A stretch of 64,000 bases of DNA. Origin: Serinus canaria. Taxonomy: Eukaryota; Chordata; Aves; Passeriformes; Fringillidae. The notes beneath the pieces are model-generated. The model was not told the origin of the DNA. It saw only the letters and a program-made list of their open reading frames with translations, and made no database searches. Positions within the stretch are counted from its first letter, which is position 1. The number at the start of each line of letters is the position of its first letter. Made by a program: the position numbers and the translations under genes. The DNA lies in contig NC_066316.1 in the NCBI RefSeq assembly GCF_022539315.1, positions 99,752,179 through 99,816,178 on the forward strand. The letters are read 5' to 3'. This document shows positions 50,829 to 62,700 of this stretch, piece by piece.

Positions 50829-53174
50829 CAGTTAGTTAATGTGGTGGTTACCCTCTGTCCCCCCCCTAAAATTGAAGGCTGTTTGTTGCCCAGCCCTCAG
50901 ATTCCAAATCTAGTTATCTTGTTGTTTAAAATTCAACACTGGACATTTTTGCTCCTCTTTTCTGCTACAAAGCCTTTATATATTTTTCTGTATCCAAAAA
51001 TAATTTATATGCAACTGTACCAGATGCAAAAAAAAAAAAAATAAATTAAAAATTAAAGTAAACTGTACTCTTTCTTCACATATTTCTTTCCTTTTAGTAA
51101 AAAATTAAAAGCCTCCTTTGGCACTGGACCATTTGCCCCAAATCAGGGACAATGAATACATTTTCCCATGATATTTATTACTCTGACTTCTGGGCTACAA
51201 ATCAATATTGTCATTTTGCTTGAAATCCACAGAGTTTGCCATCACCATTTTACTTTCCTTATTTATTTTATTTAGTGCAATTTTGTTATTATTGTACTGC
51301 TCTTTGGTCTCCTATAGACCTGTTCTGTAGTAATCACAATGATTTTTACAATAACATATACCTTATTTGTCTTTTGAAATCTTTAAAAACACTAGAAAAC
51401 GCTGGGCAAGTGGATAATGTTTTTACCACTTTCTGTCTATTCAAATCCAGCATTTTGAGTGACCTTTTCATTTAAATCTAGTAAGTAATTTAATATAGTG
51501 GCTTTAGCTTGTTATACTAGACATTTTGGGATATTCTATAAGATTAAGGCATAAATTCTCCTATATTTCACCTGATCATGTAGTACACAAGTCACATTTT
51601 GAGTCTGAGATATCCAGAAAGATTTTCTGTCTCCCATAAAATACTGCATTTTGATCTCTCTCAGTATTGCTCTGGGCACTTTACTGAGCTATAAGTGCAT
51701 GGCTCTGCCTGTGATATTAGGAGATTAAAAAAAAAAAAAAACAAAAAACCTTCTGGTTTACACTAGATTAATTTCTGCACATCAACAGAATAAGATGCTG
51801 ACAATGTTCCAAAATTTAAAGTCCTGTCATCAGCTACACTGGGATATCAGTTGGGCCCTTGCCTGGGAGATAATAAGACAGACAAATGGACAGCACTGAA
51901 TAGTTGTATCATAAATTCTTATGAGAGACTCATTGTGTCTTTTACTTGCCACTTAGTTGACTGAGGGCCATCTCTCACTGGCTGGCAGTCGAAGTCAGCA
52001 CTGGATTGCTGTGACTGAATGGAGTTACACTGTGCTGGGTGACACTGGGATGTCACCAAGGGCCCAGGGAGCTCGTGCAGTGTTACAGCAGGAATGCCCC
52101 AAAGAGGCTGCACTGATGCTCAGGGGTAGGGTGCCCTGTACAAGGGAGACAGGGGCTTCTTTGGGATGTTAAGGGTCCATGTGACAAGGGCAGGGGGGTG
52201 TTGCAAAATTGTGCACAGAGCTACTATGCTTTTATAGGGAGAAGCCAATGAGCAGGAAAGCAGGATCCCAACCTCTCAGCAAAATTCTGACCAAATGTCA
52301 GATATTTGGAAGTGAGCCTGTACTTGTTTTACTGTTTTGCTTACATTTAAATGCAAACTCGGATTTTGCCCCTCCAGGTGAGTCCTCAGACTCCCAGGCT
52401 GTCCCTTTGCTGCTTCTTGTTTTTCCTCTCTGTCCCCACGAATCTGGCGTTTTTGTCTGCACAGGCAGGAAAGAAAACCTCAAGAAAAAGGAAAAAAAAA
52501 AGGAAAAAAAGGCAATTCAGACTCACCTGAAACTTTGGAGACAGCGGAAGGTTTGCTCCTTGTTGAAGGCTTTGATCTTCAGGTTATAGTTTGGGAAAGA
52601 GTTGCTCCAGGTATCCTGTCTGTTTTCTGACAGAACAGAGTAATTTCTCTATTTTAACAAGAATTATCTTAAAAGGAAATTTTTTGGTGCCAAGCTCAGG
52701 ATACAAAATGCCTCATTTTTAACACATCACACATTTTAAAGGAAATCCTGCACAGATCTGGGTTTTTTTTCTGGTGGGGAAAGACCGTCATTCTTTTCCT
52801 TTTTGTTTCCTTATCCTTATTTTGTAGCTCAGTGTATGTGATTTCTTGTCCCTACATGTAAAAGGTCAGGGACTTTCTGTTGACCTGGCAGTGCAGGGAT
52901 TAAAAACGTGCCTGGGCTTGTCTTGGCCTGAGCTGATTTTAGCTTGTGTTTGCTGTGATAGCCATTGCCTAGCAATCAGCCAACCATTCCCTGCACTTCT
53001 TTTAGTTTAGCTTTACTTTCGGGTCATAACAAGAAGTTCCCCCTGTAAATTGACCTGTCTGTGACTCGAGACTGAAGCAGGGATTAAAGCACTGGGTCCC
53101 ACTCTCATCTTCCCACCACCCATCATGCTCTCATGGGGTTTGTCTGATCCCACTTTTCACTCTGCCAAGGAGTA
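50829..53174. other. Unique non-coding sequence with A-rich runs
   Basis: No gene supported. Contains A14 at 51028-51041, A15 at 51727-51741 and an A-rich tract at about 52483-52520. The GC-richer stretch 52.0-52.2 kb has frames without recognisable domains. Confidence 0.55.
51727..51741 (+). repeat. Poly(A) run, 15 bases
   Basis: A15 followed by 'caaaaaacc'. No retroposed body recognised upstream. Confidence 0.85.
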
Positions 53175-53271
53175 TGGTGTGACTTTTGGGGATGGTCCTG
53201 AGAAGGACCAGGAGTTGGACTCAGTGATCCTTGCGGGTCCTTTCCAACTTGGCATATTCTGCAATTCTGTA
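53175..53271 (+). mobile_element. CR1 LINE 3' end, 5'-truncated
   Basis: 'agttggactcagtgatcctt', 'gcgggtcctttccaactt' and 'ggcatattctgcaattctgt' are the classic CR1 terminus (gttggactagatgatcc...ggtccctttccaac...attctgtgattctg), ending in the degenerate 8-bp ATTCTGYR repeats. Upstream 'ggatggtcctgagaaggacc' fits the preceding 3' UTR. The 5' limit is not clear and no reverse-transcriptase coding sequence remains. Its end resembles the tail of the SINE 2.4 kb upstream. Confidence 0.85.
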
Positions 53272-54100
53272 AACTAATTGTCTCAAAATATCAATTTTGA
53301 CAGGAAATTTTTTCCCTTCCAGTAGAAAAACTTTTATTAGCATTGCTTTATGTGGCTTTGGTCTGAAGGAAAGGGGAGTGTTCAAACACAGCTGTCTCCT
53401 TGATATTGCCATCACTTGCCCCATTCAAGTCATCTAATCCCAGGTTCTAAATTCTCCAGGATAAAGGAGCCTCAGATTTTTTTTCAGATTAAGGCCAGAG
53501 ATATTTTTTTCCTAAGGTCCTCATTTAAATTCTAGCAAAGCAAAATCTTTGTATAGACTGCACCCCAACCTGCAGGCGATGGTTTCTTTCCCTCTGGTGT
53601 AAAAATATCCTTTGCAGTCTGTTTTATTCAAAAGCTGGTTTGAGTATTAGGCTTTTGCACAACTTTGCTTTTAGAGGGAAAGTTTCAAAATATATTTATT
53701 CCTACTGTTTCAGAAGAGCTTGTATTTTTCTTATCCTAGGAACAATTGCTCAAGAAAAGAAGAAAAAAAAAAACCACTGTCAAGAGGACAAAATACTGCT
53801 AGTTTTTCTTTTAATATAACCCCCACCCCAAATTATTCACACAGTTCTATTTCTAGACAGAATTTTAGAGCCTCGACTTATTTCAGAAGGAAAAATACTG
53901 CAATTTCTTCTAATAGGTTATCTCTGTGAAAAGGAAGAGACTGGTAATGAGTAACCTTTCTCTCTTTTGCTTCAGAACATTTTAATTGTGTTCCAATTAC
54001 TTCAACATATTTAATATACTTCCAGTATGTATTTGTACAGTATGCAGGCAAATGATTTTCCACGGCCTTATACAATACAGTGAGTCATAAATGATTGCTG
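53272..54100. other. Unique AT-rich non-coding sequence
   Basis: No gene or mobile element recognised. Short A-rich and pyrimidine-rich runs only. Confidence 0.55.
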
Positions 54101-54570
54101 CTCCCCCTCCCCGCGATGGAGGTGAGTCACAGAGTGGGGAAGTCTGTCTCCCTGCAGCAGGGATGAAATCCACCTGAAGGCAGGCGGCCCGGGCAAAGCT
54201 GCAGCTGAGTGGCACGCGGAGATCCGCTGGATGGAAGGCGCCTGTTCCATGTTCCTCACGCGTTCCTCGCCTGCTGTGAGCAGGGGCACAGCCTGGCCGC
54301 AGCCTTTTGGGCCACCTCCGATCCCACAGGGCTCCGGCAAGGCCCTGCCTGCATCTGTGCTCCAGCTGTGCACCCTGTCCCTGCGTTATGGGGGGGGATT
54401 TCCCAACCGCCCCACATCTGGCACTGAAGTTTCCAAGTTTCTGGGCTGTGTGTGGGGACAGGCTCCAGTTTGACTCGGTACCTCAGCACGGCACCACCGC
54501 TCAGCTGCACTGGTGGGGCGGCAGCAGCCGCGGAGAGGGCTTTGGCAAGCTCATAGCCGTGCACACACAA
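54101..54570. promoter_or_regulatory. GC- and CpG-rich island-like block
   Basis: The only clearly GC-rich stretch in the window. By eye it holds roughly two dozen CpGs in about 470 bp (CCCCGCGATGG, GGCGGCCCGGGC, CACGCGG, CACGCGTTCCTCGCC, CAGCCGCGG) against near absence in the flanks. GC is roughly 60 per cent. A consensus AP-1 site TGAGTCA lies at 54123-54129 and overlaps a strong splice-donor-like GAG/GTGAGT. Frames of 70-130 codons cross it on both strands with no recognised domain. It could be an alternative promoter or first exon, an orphan CpG island, or a degraded GC-rich repeat or LTR. Confidence 0.4.
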
Positions 54571-55060
54571 AACCTCTGCTCCCCACAAACACATGCAGTG
54601 GGAAGGGAAGTGCCTTGAAATCAGAGGCCTCAAGGTGGGTGGCATTTGCTTCCTTCCATCTCTGAAAAATTAAAGCAATTTTTTTCCACAAAGGAAAAAC
54701 CCCAACACGCTGCGATTTGGTGGTGTAGAGAAAAATGTACTTTTGAATGTTCATTTCCAGATCCATGTTAACCAGGCCTATGAGACCACCAAATCCTTCT
54801 CATTAGTTGATAAAGTTTGCCAATGTATTCTCAAGCAAATATTTTACCTCTTGATGTGCTTGGTACAGGTTCCTGTCAATAATCAACTGTCTAAATAATA
54901 TCCTGGCAGTCTGGGAACGTGATAGCTACCCCTTCCTGAACTTCCAAGGGAGCAGAGGTATCATAATTCATTTTTGCTGATCTACAAAAGTAACAAGTTC
55001 TTCTTAAATAATTCAGTGTTCCCAAACACCTATACATGGTCATTTTTTACCATGTGATTT

Positions 55061-55085
55061 TTGTTGTTGTTGTTGTTGTTGTTGT
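55061..55085 (+). repeat. (GTT)n microsatellite
   Basis: Eight perfect TTG units in a row. No coding context. Confidence 0.95.
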
Positions 55086-56520
55086 GGCTCCCTCTCAGAA
55101 GCAGATTGACCAGCTCTAGCAACGAGTGAAGGATCAGGTAGGGTAGCAATAGTTACCCTTTAAAATACTTTGTAATGTACCATTAAATAATTTTCTTTCG
55201 ACATCTGAACTTTCTGATTTGAATCCCTCTCTAATTTTACCCCCCCAAAAAAAAAGAAAAAACAGTCAGGGATCAAAGCTGTATTCCCCTAAACACATAG
55301 AAAAAGTCTTTTCCATTAAAAACTCAATAGTGAGGAACATTTATTATACAAATGTTTTAACATCCATATATCTATTTTACAAAGGAATTGCAGTGATTTC
55401 AGCATGCCCTTCATGCACTTCAAATGTGATTTAGCTCACTTAGTTTTGATCATTTAAATGTTGGATGTCTAGTATAACCAACCTTCCCAGGTTCCCTCTA
55501 GAGTCAATGGAGAGAGATTTTCGCCTCCGGTGGGGTGATTCATACCTCCCATCTTAGGCTTCTGCCTCTCTCAATTGACAACAGAAGTGTAGCCTAGACA
55601 ACTGTGTAGATTAGATTCCTGTCTCTTAGATTAGGTGAGATAAGTCCTATTCTTGGCCATCTTTGTGCATACAAATCCGCAGAATTGGAGCTAAATTGTT
55701 AAAACACCTAAAGTACCTGTGGGAGCTGACAGATTGATTGATTTAGAAGATTTCCAAACTCTGAGTACATGACAAAGACAAATCATCTAGTCCTTCTATG
55801 GAGGAAAAAAAAAGGGAAAATCAGAAAATATTTTAATATTTACCTCTCAACTATAAGAACATGGTAACAATAAAGAATACAATGAAATAAAATTATTATA
55901 AATTAGCATCAATTAGTAAAAAAAATCTGGCAGCTAAGAGGCAAATTTGCTAAGTGTGTTTCAGTGATGCCCCAAACATAACTTTGAGTTCTTAGCAACT
56001 GCACAGGGCTTCAGCTACATGCTTTAATACAATGGGGAAGAATTCATATCTGAGTTATTCCTGATTCTTGGTTCCTAGATTTCCCTTTCTGAGAAGTCAG
56101 CTGGCTCCTGTCAGGCAACAGACAGTGTGCAAATCAAGAAGGTGATCAACCTTCCACATTTCAAGAGTAAGAAAGTAAAATTTACTAAGGGCAACAGACT
56201 TTAAAATGTTTTCTGTTTTCATTTTGTGAATGCTAACCAAAAAACCTTACCAAAGTTCTGGTCTCTGCACTGGCAGTCTCCTTGATGAGAAGCTAACAAA
56301 AGAAATGTATAAAGATGAGATAAATCAGTCTTCAAATTTCAGATATTCTTCCTTCCATTTCTTCTTCTTTTCTAGGCTTTTGCATTCTTTCTTCCTTCTT
56401 TTGTCATTTATCTCCCCCTGCCCTTTCTGGCCCTCTCCCTCCTTTCCTTACCTAGTTTCACCTGCAGTTCCTAAGATCAGAGCTCATGCATTTGGACTGG
56501 CTGAGCTAAAGGCCTGAAAA

Positions 56521-56586
56521 CTCAGAAATTGTCTACATGGGTAATTGTCTAGATGGATAACTCAAAAATTGTCTGGATGGGTAAGG
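56521..56586 (+). repeat. Imperfect local repeat, 40-bp period with a nested third copy
   Basis: CTCAGAAATTGTCTACATGG at 56521 and CTCAAAAATTGTCTGGATGG at 56561 are 40 bp apart, and 'aattgtctagatggataa' lies between them as a partial third copy. Probably local duplication of an 'aattgtctrgatggrta' unit. Confidence 0.8.
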
Positions 56587-57298
56587 TTAAATTGTGTTCA
56601 TCCATCAAATGTCTCTGGACTTATTTCCCCTTCTCAAAAGGGGTGGTTTTCATACTTGTTAGGCCTATATGAAGCATTTGGTGCATGTTTGTGTGACCTG
56701 AATCTCAGCCAGTTGACTTTGTTCTTACCCAGAAGAGGGGCTGGGTCCCTCCTCTCTGATGAAAGAGCTGTGCTGAGAGTGTGGGAAGAACCTCAGCTTG
56801 AGGTGGCATGTCTTTATTTCTGCTTTACCTCTCGTGTTGTTTAACTTCCTAAAAAAACCCCTCAAACCCAAGGTAAGTGAAGAGGAATGGACCGTGGGTG
56901 ATTTGGGCATGCAAAAAGTATAATGTGGGAGACATGCTGAATTTACTGCAGATCTGGTGATAGCAGCTCTTAAGAATTTTGTCAGGACACAAGTCTGGGT
57001 TGTCTGGAGTGTCCTAAGCTGGTTGTGCATCAGAAACAGAATACCCATATTAACACAGGCCAATAAATCTTTTTTCCTTGTTGAGCAAATTGTCTGAGTG
57101 GATGGAGCTCATCTGAACGTATGTATTCTGCTTCTGGTACCCTCACTAGCTCTTTCAGAGGTAATTTAGCAATTTCCACATGGTAGCATGAGAATGAGAA
57201 TTGTAAATATGTATCAATATATTATTTCTATAAATATATAAAATGATGACACATAATTGTGTGTGGATTTTTGTCTATAATTGTTGATGGCCGTGTTG

Positions 57299-57375
57299 AT
57301 ATATATATATATACATATACATATAGATATATAGATATAGATATAGATATAGATATAGATATAGATATAGATATA
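57299..57375 (+). repeat. (TA)n followed by (AGATAT)n microsatellite
   Basis: TA dinucleotides, then CATATA units, then about eight AGATAT hexamers. The hexamer gives an artificial Asp-Ile repeat in one frame, which is not a protein. Confidence 0.95.
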
Positions 57376-58005
57376 ATTGTTTATATGTTCCTGGTTCTTG
57401 ATGGTAGGAAGGCAATAATAGTACTTCCTTCCCTCATAGGGGGGTGCAGGATGTACTAAAATGTGTGAGGGACTGTCATGGTGATTGTAACTAAGTATAT
57501 AATTGTGATGTGAAATATATTATTTTTATATGGTTATTTCTTTTCTGCATGTACTGAATATCCTTTCTTCTAAAATCTCTGAGGCAGGGATACAATTAAC
57601 ATTGTATTTTTCCTCACAGTATTTTGTGAGCTATAAAATATCTTTTGAAAAACGTAAGAAGCTATTTCAATAAAAGGTAGGAAAACTGCTGAGAAATAAA
57701 AGCATGAATAGGAGTTCAAGAAACATATGAACAATGGACAGATTTGAGAAGAAATCAGAAGGAATGATCAGAGATCTAGTTAATATGATCTTTTTTATTT
57801 GGAGGAAACATTGAAGAAATCAATAGATTTTAGTCTTGATAATTCTTAAGAATGTAATATTTAATTGCAAAAAGGAAGGCAAGAGACTATACTATTCTCT
57901 GCTAGAGAAAAGACAAACAAAAATAGTTTATACTCAAACAAGGAAAATATTCAGTAGTTTACAGGAAAAGTCGTTTTCAGCAATCGTTTCCAAATCTCAG
58001 TTTCC
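57376..58005. other. Unique AT-rich non-coding sequence between two microsatellites
   Basis: No gene or mobile element recognised. Confidence 0.55.
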
Positions 58006-58089
58006 GAAGGAAGGAAGGAAGGAAGGAAGGAAGGAAGGAAGGAAGGAAGGAAGGAAGGAAGGAAGGAAGGAAGGAAGGAAGGAAGGAAA
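58006..58089 (+). repeat. (GAAG)n / (AAGG)n tetranucleotide microsatellite, about 21 units
   Basis: 84 bp of uninterrupted GAAG units on the plus strand, a pure homopurine tract. It extends an upstream frame into a Lys-Glu-Gly-Arg repeat, which is artefactual. Purity suggests a young, length-variable locus. Confidence 0.98.
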
Positions 58090-59304
58090 TTTCTGATAAA
58101 GACATAAATATTCTAGTTTTTAAACATAAGAACTTTGAAATACACTATTTCAGCTTCAGTCTTGAACAATCTTCACTGAGGTTGGTGCTGAATAAGCCAG
58201 AGCTTTAGAGCATTTCATTATTTTTCATTATTTACTTCCTATGGATACCAAGTGAGCACCTGTCTGTACATCTGTGCAACCCAAATATTTTTTATCAGTG
58301 CTTAATTTTTCATTGATGACTTTTCTTCATGCAAATTTTACATTATTTATGAGAACATTTCTATTATCATGGTCATTTAATCTGCAGACTGTTCTTTTCA
58401 GAATTGACCACCAAAAATCATTTGTGAGCCTTCACTCCTGCTCAGTGTAGATGTTTGCTTGCAAATGGATTTGTTGTGATTCTGCCTTCCAGCTTTCTGC
58501 TGTCTGCTCTGAAATTTTCACAACTGCCTGTCTCTGTCATCAACACCACAGTAGCCTATAGATCTATTTTTGTGCAATACAGGAAGCCTGTCTATGTACA
58601 GGACAGTACAGGCAGATATCATTGGTCTAATTATCTCTTCTCTAAAATGCCAATAAGGAGGTGACCAGTGATACCATAAATTATTTCATTTTTTGTCTTT
58701 CTCTAGAAATTTCCTTCCTAATATCTGACAGGATCTAAATGCATTGTCTAACGAGTATATTGCAGTGTGTTGAAAGGTTTTATCCACACTTTGGAAGCAT
58801 ATGTGCAGATGTCACTTATAATTACCTACCCTTTGTTTATATTAAAAATAGAAAAGTCAGTCCAGAACTAATATGTAAAATAGGCAGTACAATTTAATGG
58901 TAAAAGAGCTGAGACAGTATGACAACTTTTTTTTGCACTTATGATTAATCATTTTTCTATTAAGGCTGCTGAGAGCAGCATGCAGGCAGTTCCCATCCTT
59001 TGCCACTGGTGATGTCACCAGTTTCAGCATAGCACTGTCAACAGACATCATTCTGTATACCTGGATTGAAAATGCAGCCCAAGGGCTGCTCACAAAACTG
59101 ATGCAAACCTTTTGTTATGCTCTCTTCTGGAAAGATGTCACAGTTTGTCATATTGACTTTAATAAAATCTCTTGGGTGCTGGATGAAGTTTCCCCTGAAA
59201 TACCTGTTGAAACGTGCCATTGTCAGCATGGTGTCAAAGCTGAGCAGGGCTGGCAAAGGTTTAAATTCTATTCCTAAAATCCAGCACATCCATTCTCACT
59301 GGAA

Positions 59305-59326
59305 TTTTTTTTTTTTTTTTTTTTTT
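59305..59326 (+). repeat. Poly(T) run, 22 bases
   Basis: The longest homopolymer in the window. If it were a retroposon tail the body would lie downstream on the minus strand, but no known gene or SINE is recognised there. Confidence 0.9.
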
Positions 59327-59684
59327 CACAGTAATGCTTCCTATGCAAGCCTGTCTCTCCTCTGGCATGAAAAACCTTCCCATTGCTATCCCTGGGCTCA
59401 TGTTGGATTGTAGAGATCCTCTGTCCCAGCTGAGTTCTCTCCCTCTGCTCCCCTCCTGCCCAGCCAACACGCCTCTGACCAGGGTTTTGGCTCATCAGCC
59501 ATGTTCAACACAGCCATGTTCACAGCCTGCTGTTTTTGAGATCGTGTCCTCCCTGGGCTTTCAACATGTCTGAGGGATTGCTGTCCTCATCCTTCCCCCT
59601 TGTTGCTTGATAGGTTCCAGATCTGATGTTTTACTCCAGATCTGCCTCAACTAAAACCATCCTGGCTTGTTTTTTCCCCAGTCA

Positions 59685-59725
59685 AATAATTTTCACACTG
59701 CTGTGAATAATAATTTTCACACTGC
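59685..59725 (+). repeat. 17-bp direct repeat, 24-bp period
   Basis: AATAATTTTCACACTGC occurs at 59685-59701 and exactly again at 59709-59725, separated by 'tgtgaat'. A local duplication. Confidence 0.9.
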
Positions 59726-62700
59726 CTGCTGTCTTTTTTCTGCCTGTAGAACTCAGGTCTCTTGTCTGGTTTTTTAATTTTTTTGAAGAAACCCTTTTGG
59801 ACTACAGCCTGTGCTGCTCCTCATATTTGCTTTGTAAAGCTCTCCAAAATGAATTGTTCTTTTCTGGTCTTCCATGAAAACTCTTCTGCTTTAAGATTTC
59901 TATCCAAGCTTGCCAGAGGCCAGAAGGGCACAAATAGTGAGTGGTACAGTCTTATTGCACTATCTTCCATACTCAGTAGCTTTATCTGTCAACCTAGTCA
60001 GTTTTAGGCAGACACCATGTCTGATGAGGGTTTGGTGTATTGCTGAACACCACCAGAGCAATACTTCTGCTATCCTAGCATGACTCTTTCTGGGCAGCAT
60101 GTACTTGGGTAGCATTTTCCTCATCTTGCTGGCTGGGTGAGTTCAGGGTGGGCAGTGTAAAATTCTGGAAAAAGTTCCCACTGGTAAGAAGTGATGCCTT
60201 ACAGACAGGGAATGTATTCTCTTAACCTATGGCATAAATGTTAATAATCTTCTCCTTCTTCTGTGTTGCTGAGAGGAGGAAGAAATGAATGTGCTTTTTG
60301 TTGCCTGCCTCAGGCAGCCAGAGGCAAATGAAACTGACTTTCCTAATCACATAGATACAAAGTGGGTAGTTTCCCACACAAGAAAACCACCTACATGACT
60401 CAAACAATTCTTTCTGTTCAAATGTTTCTATTATTGCTTGTTTGGATAACTAGGAATTTCAGCAACACTGAATATGATTCACCCTGGACAGGGGGAATGT
60501 TGGGAGGGCAGGAACATTGTGGCCAGCTCTGTAGCGTGGCAGAGTCGAGTCACACTCTGAGGTGTGTGGGTTACAGCAGAGCCAGCTGTGATTGCAAGGA
60601 GCCTTGCAGGGGGTTTTACTCTCTATGCAATCTACCTATCACTACTAGCTCAATTAGGAAACAAAGGTCTTAGTACTAGTAAGTGTTGAGATCTTTGGCT
60701 ACAGCCCAGGCATTTATTAGGGATGTGTGAGTCAGATAATTTCTTTGGAATTGATGATGTGCCTAAAACTTAAGCTCATACTTAAGTAATTTACTGAATC
60801 GGGACCAGAAAGCTTGGCAACTTGCAGGACTGAACCTTAAACTAATCCAAGCATGTTTTTGTTTTTAGTTAAAGAAAACTTCTCTTCCCATTGCTCCTAA
60901 CCCCATCCTTTTTAACAACAATTTCAGTAGTTTGTAATTTTATTTTTTAAATACAACTATCTGGAAAAAATTGATAATCCAGATTAATTTTTTTTAGCTT
61001 TGTTCTGTATCTATGCCACCAGATATCCTGAACAAATGTTTTTTTGGACTGATTTACAAAACCATCTTGTTATGAGTATAACTCATAGCATAGATTGGTA
61101 ACGTGTAACTTAATCGAAAAGACAGCTGATTCAGGGTATGAAAGACTCAGATGCAGCTACCAAATTCAAAGAAATCTTCCATTGTACCCCCTTGTACTAT
61201 ATCTGTGTTTCTTTTCACCTTCATGCCCCTGTTGGCAAGGTCTGAAATAAAACTAAGCTACCATAAATTATTGCAATTACAGCACAAGTTATTAGGATTA
61301 AGTAGTATAATGTTCAGTAATTCTGACAAAAACCAGTGTTTGGTGTCAAGTGTTTCAATGAGAGAGATTTGCATTCAAATATAGAGATGATTTAGCTATA
61401 ACACGTCAAATTCAGAATATTAACCTGAGAATTAATAAAATACTGGCATATATAATTAAAGTGTCTGTAGATTGTGCTAAAAAAAATCTCCCTGAAAATA
61501 ATACTTCCCACTTGAAATAGTGTTTGTGATGTAGGAAGAGATAAACAAGTAAGATATTCTCTGCTTACAGTGTTATGCCTGCTAGGCAATATCTCTTTTT
61601 CTGAGTATTAATTCCCATGGTATCCTGAATTATCTGTGTTGGCAATTCAGTTGGAAATTCAAAGTATAACAGACATTATGGATTTCTGGGAAAAATTTTC
61701 CATCAAGACCTATGGACCCTGCTATAGAAAAGAACTATGAACTGTATATAATATATATAATTTTCTCTATAAATTTTCCTTGAGTGAGATGTAGTATAAG
61801 GATAAAATATAAGAAAAAGTTTATTTTACTAGAAAAATAAAGGCCTGTTTCTTGCTTAGTGTATTTTTTCAAGAACATACAACATTGAGGTGTCTTCTAA
61901 TATTACTTGATCTGTTGTGTTGTCACAGTGTAATGACTCCTACTGCTACAGCTCTGAAGACAATGCTTATGCCTGGGAGTGCTGTACTGAGATCTTCTTA
62001 CCTGTAAGAAGAGAGTGAACTACATCTTCATAAGGCAATTAATGAGGAATCTTTTTTCTTTAAGTATCCCAAAAAATAATGCTGTACTCTGAAGTAGCTG
62101 GCCAGGCTGCATTTCATTACAGAGCTGTCTGCATCACTTGAGTACCTATGCAGGCAATCTGCCCTAAAGCCAGACTCCTTTGGGTCTGTTTATTCATTCT
62201 GAGTTAAAATGAAAACAACAGTATTGAGCAAGACTTTTCCTGTCATGCTTTAGAGATGAACTTTTCTCAAATTGTGCAAGGGAAGTATCCCATTTAACTG
62301 TCCTAGAACATTTTGTAAGGTTATGGGATCTCTTGTGCTTGCCTGTTATGATTTGCAACCTACTGTGGCACTCAAAGGCCTTCACCTGAAGTTATTTCTG
62401 GTTCTAAACATTTTCTAATCTTTGCAGACCAGTTCACAGTGTCATAAGAATAAAATGGTCGGATGGAGTCTTTGTTGCTTGGTTCTCATTTATGCAGCAC
62501 AGAAGGGGCTGTGTGACTCTCCAAGGGGACCTCACTGTGTAGAGAAGTGCTGAGCTGTACAGTCAGAGCCTGGGGTTCTCTTTCCCTGGAGGCTCATGAA
62601 GACAAGCAGGTTTCCTTCATACAGCTATCCATCCTCTGCTGGAAGCTGTCTCATATCTATTTGGCTGGGTGCCACATGTCCCACTGCACCTTGTTGGCCA

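Larger units (their letters stand above)
54571..57298. other. Unique non-coding sequence
   Basis: No gene supported. It contains a (GTT)n tract (55061-55085), a pyrimidine-rich stretch (about 56346-56473), an imperfect local repeat (56521-56586), and a CpG-containing patch around 55500-55545 that may be an old repeat remnant. Confidence 0.55.

Noticed and set aside
57259..57459. Frame with an Asp-Ile repeat
   Set aside because: Produced by the (AGATAT)n microsatellite.
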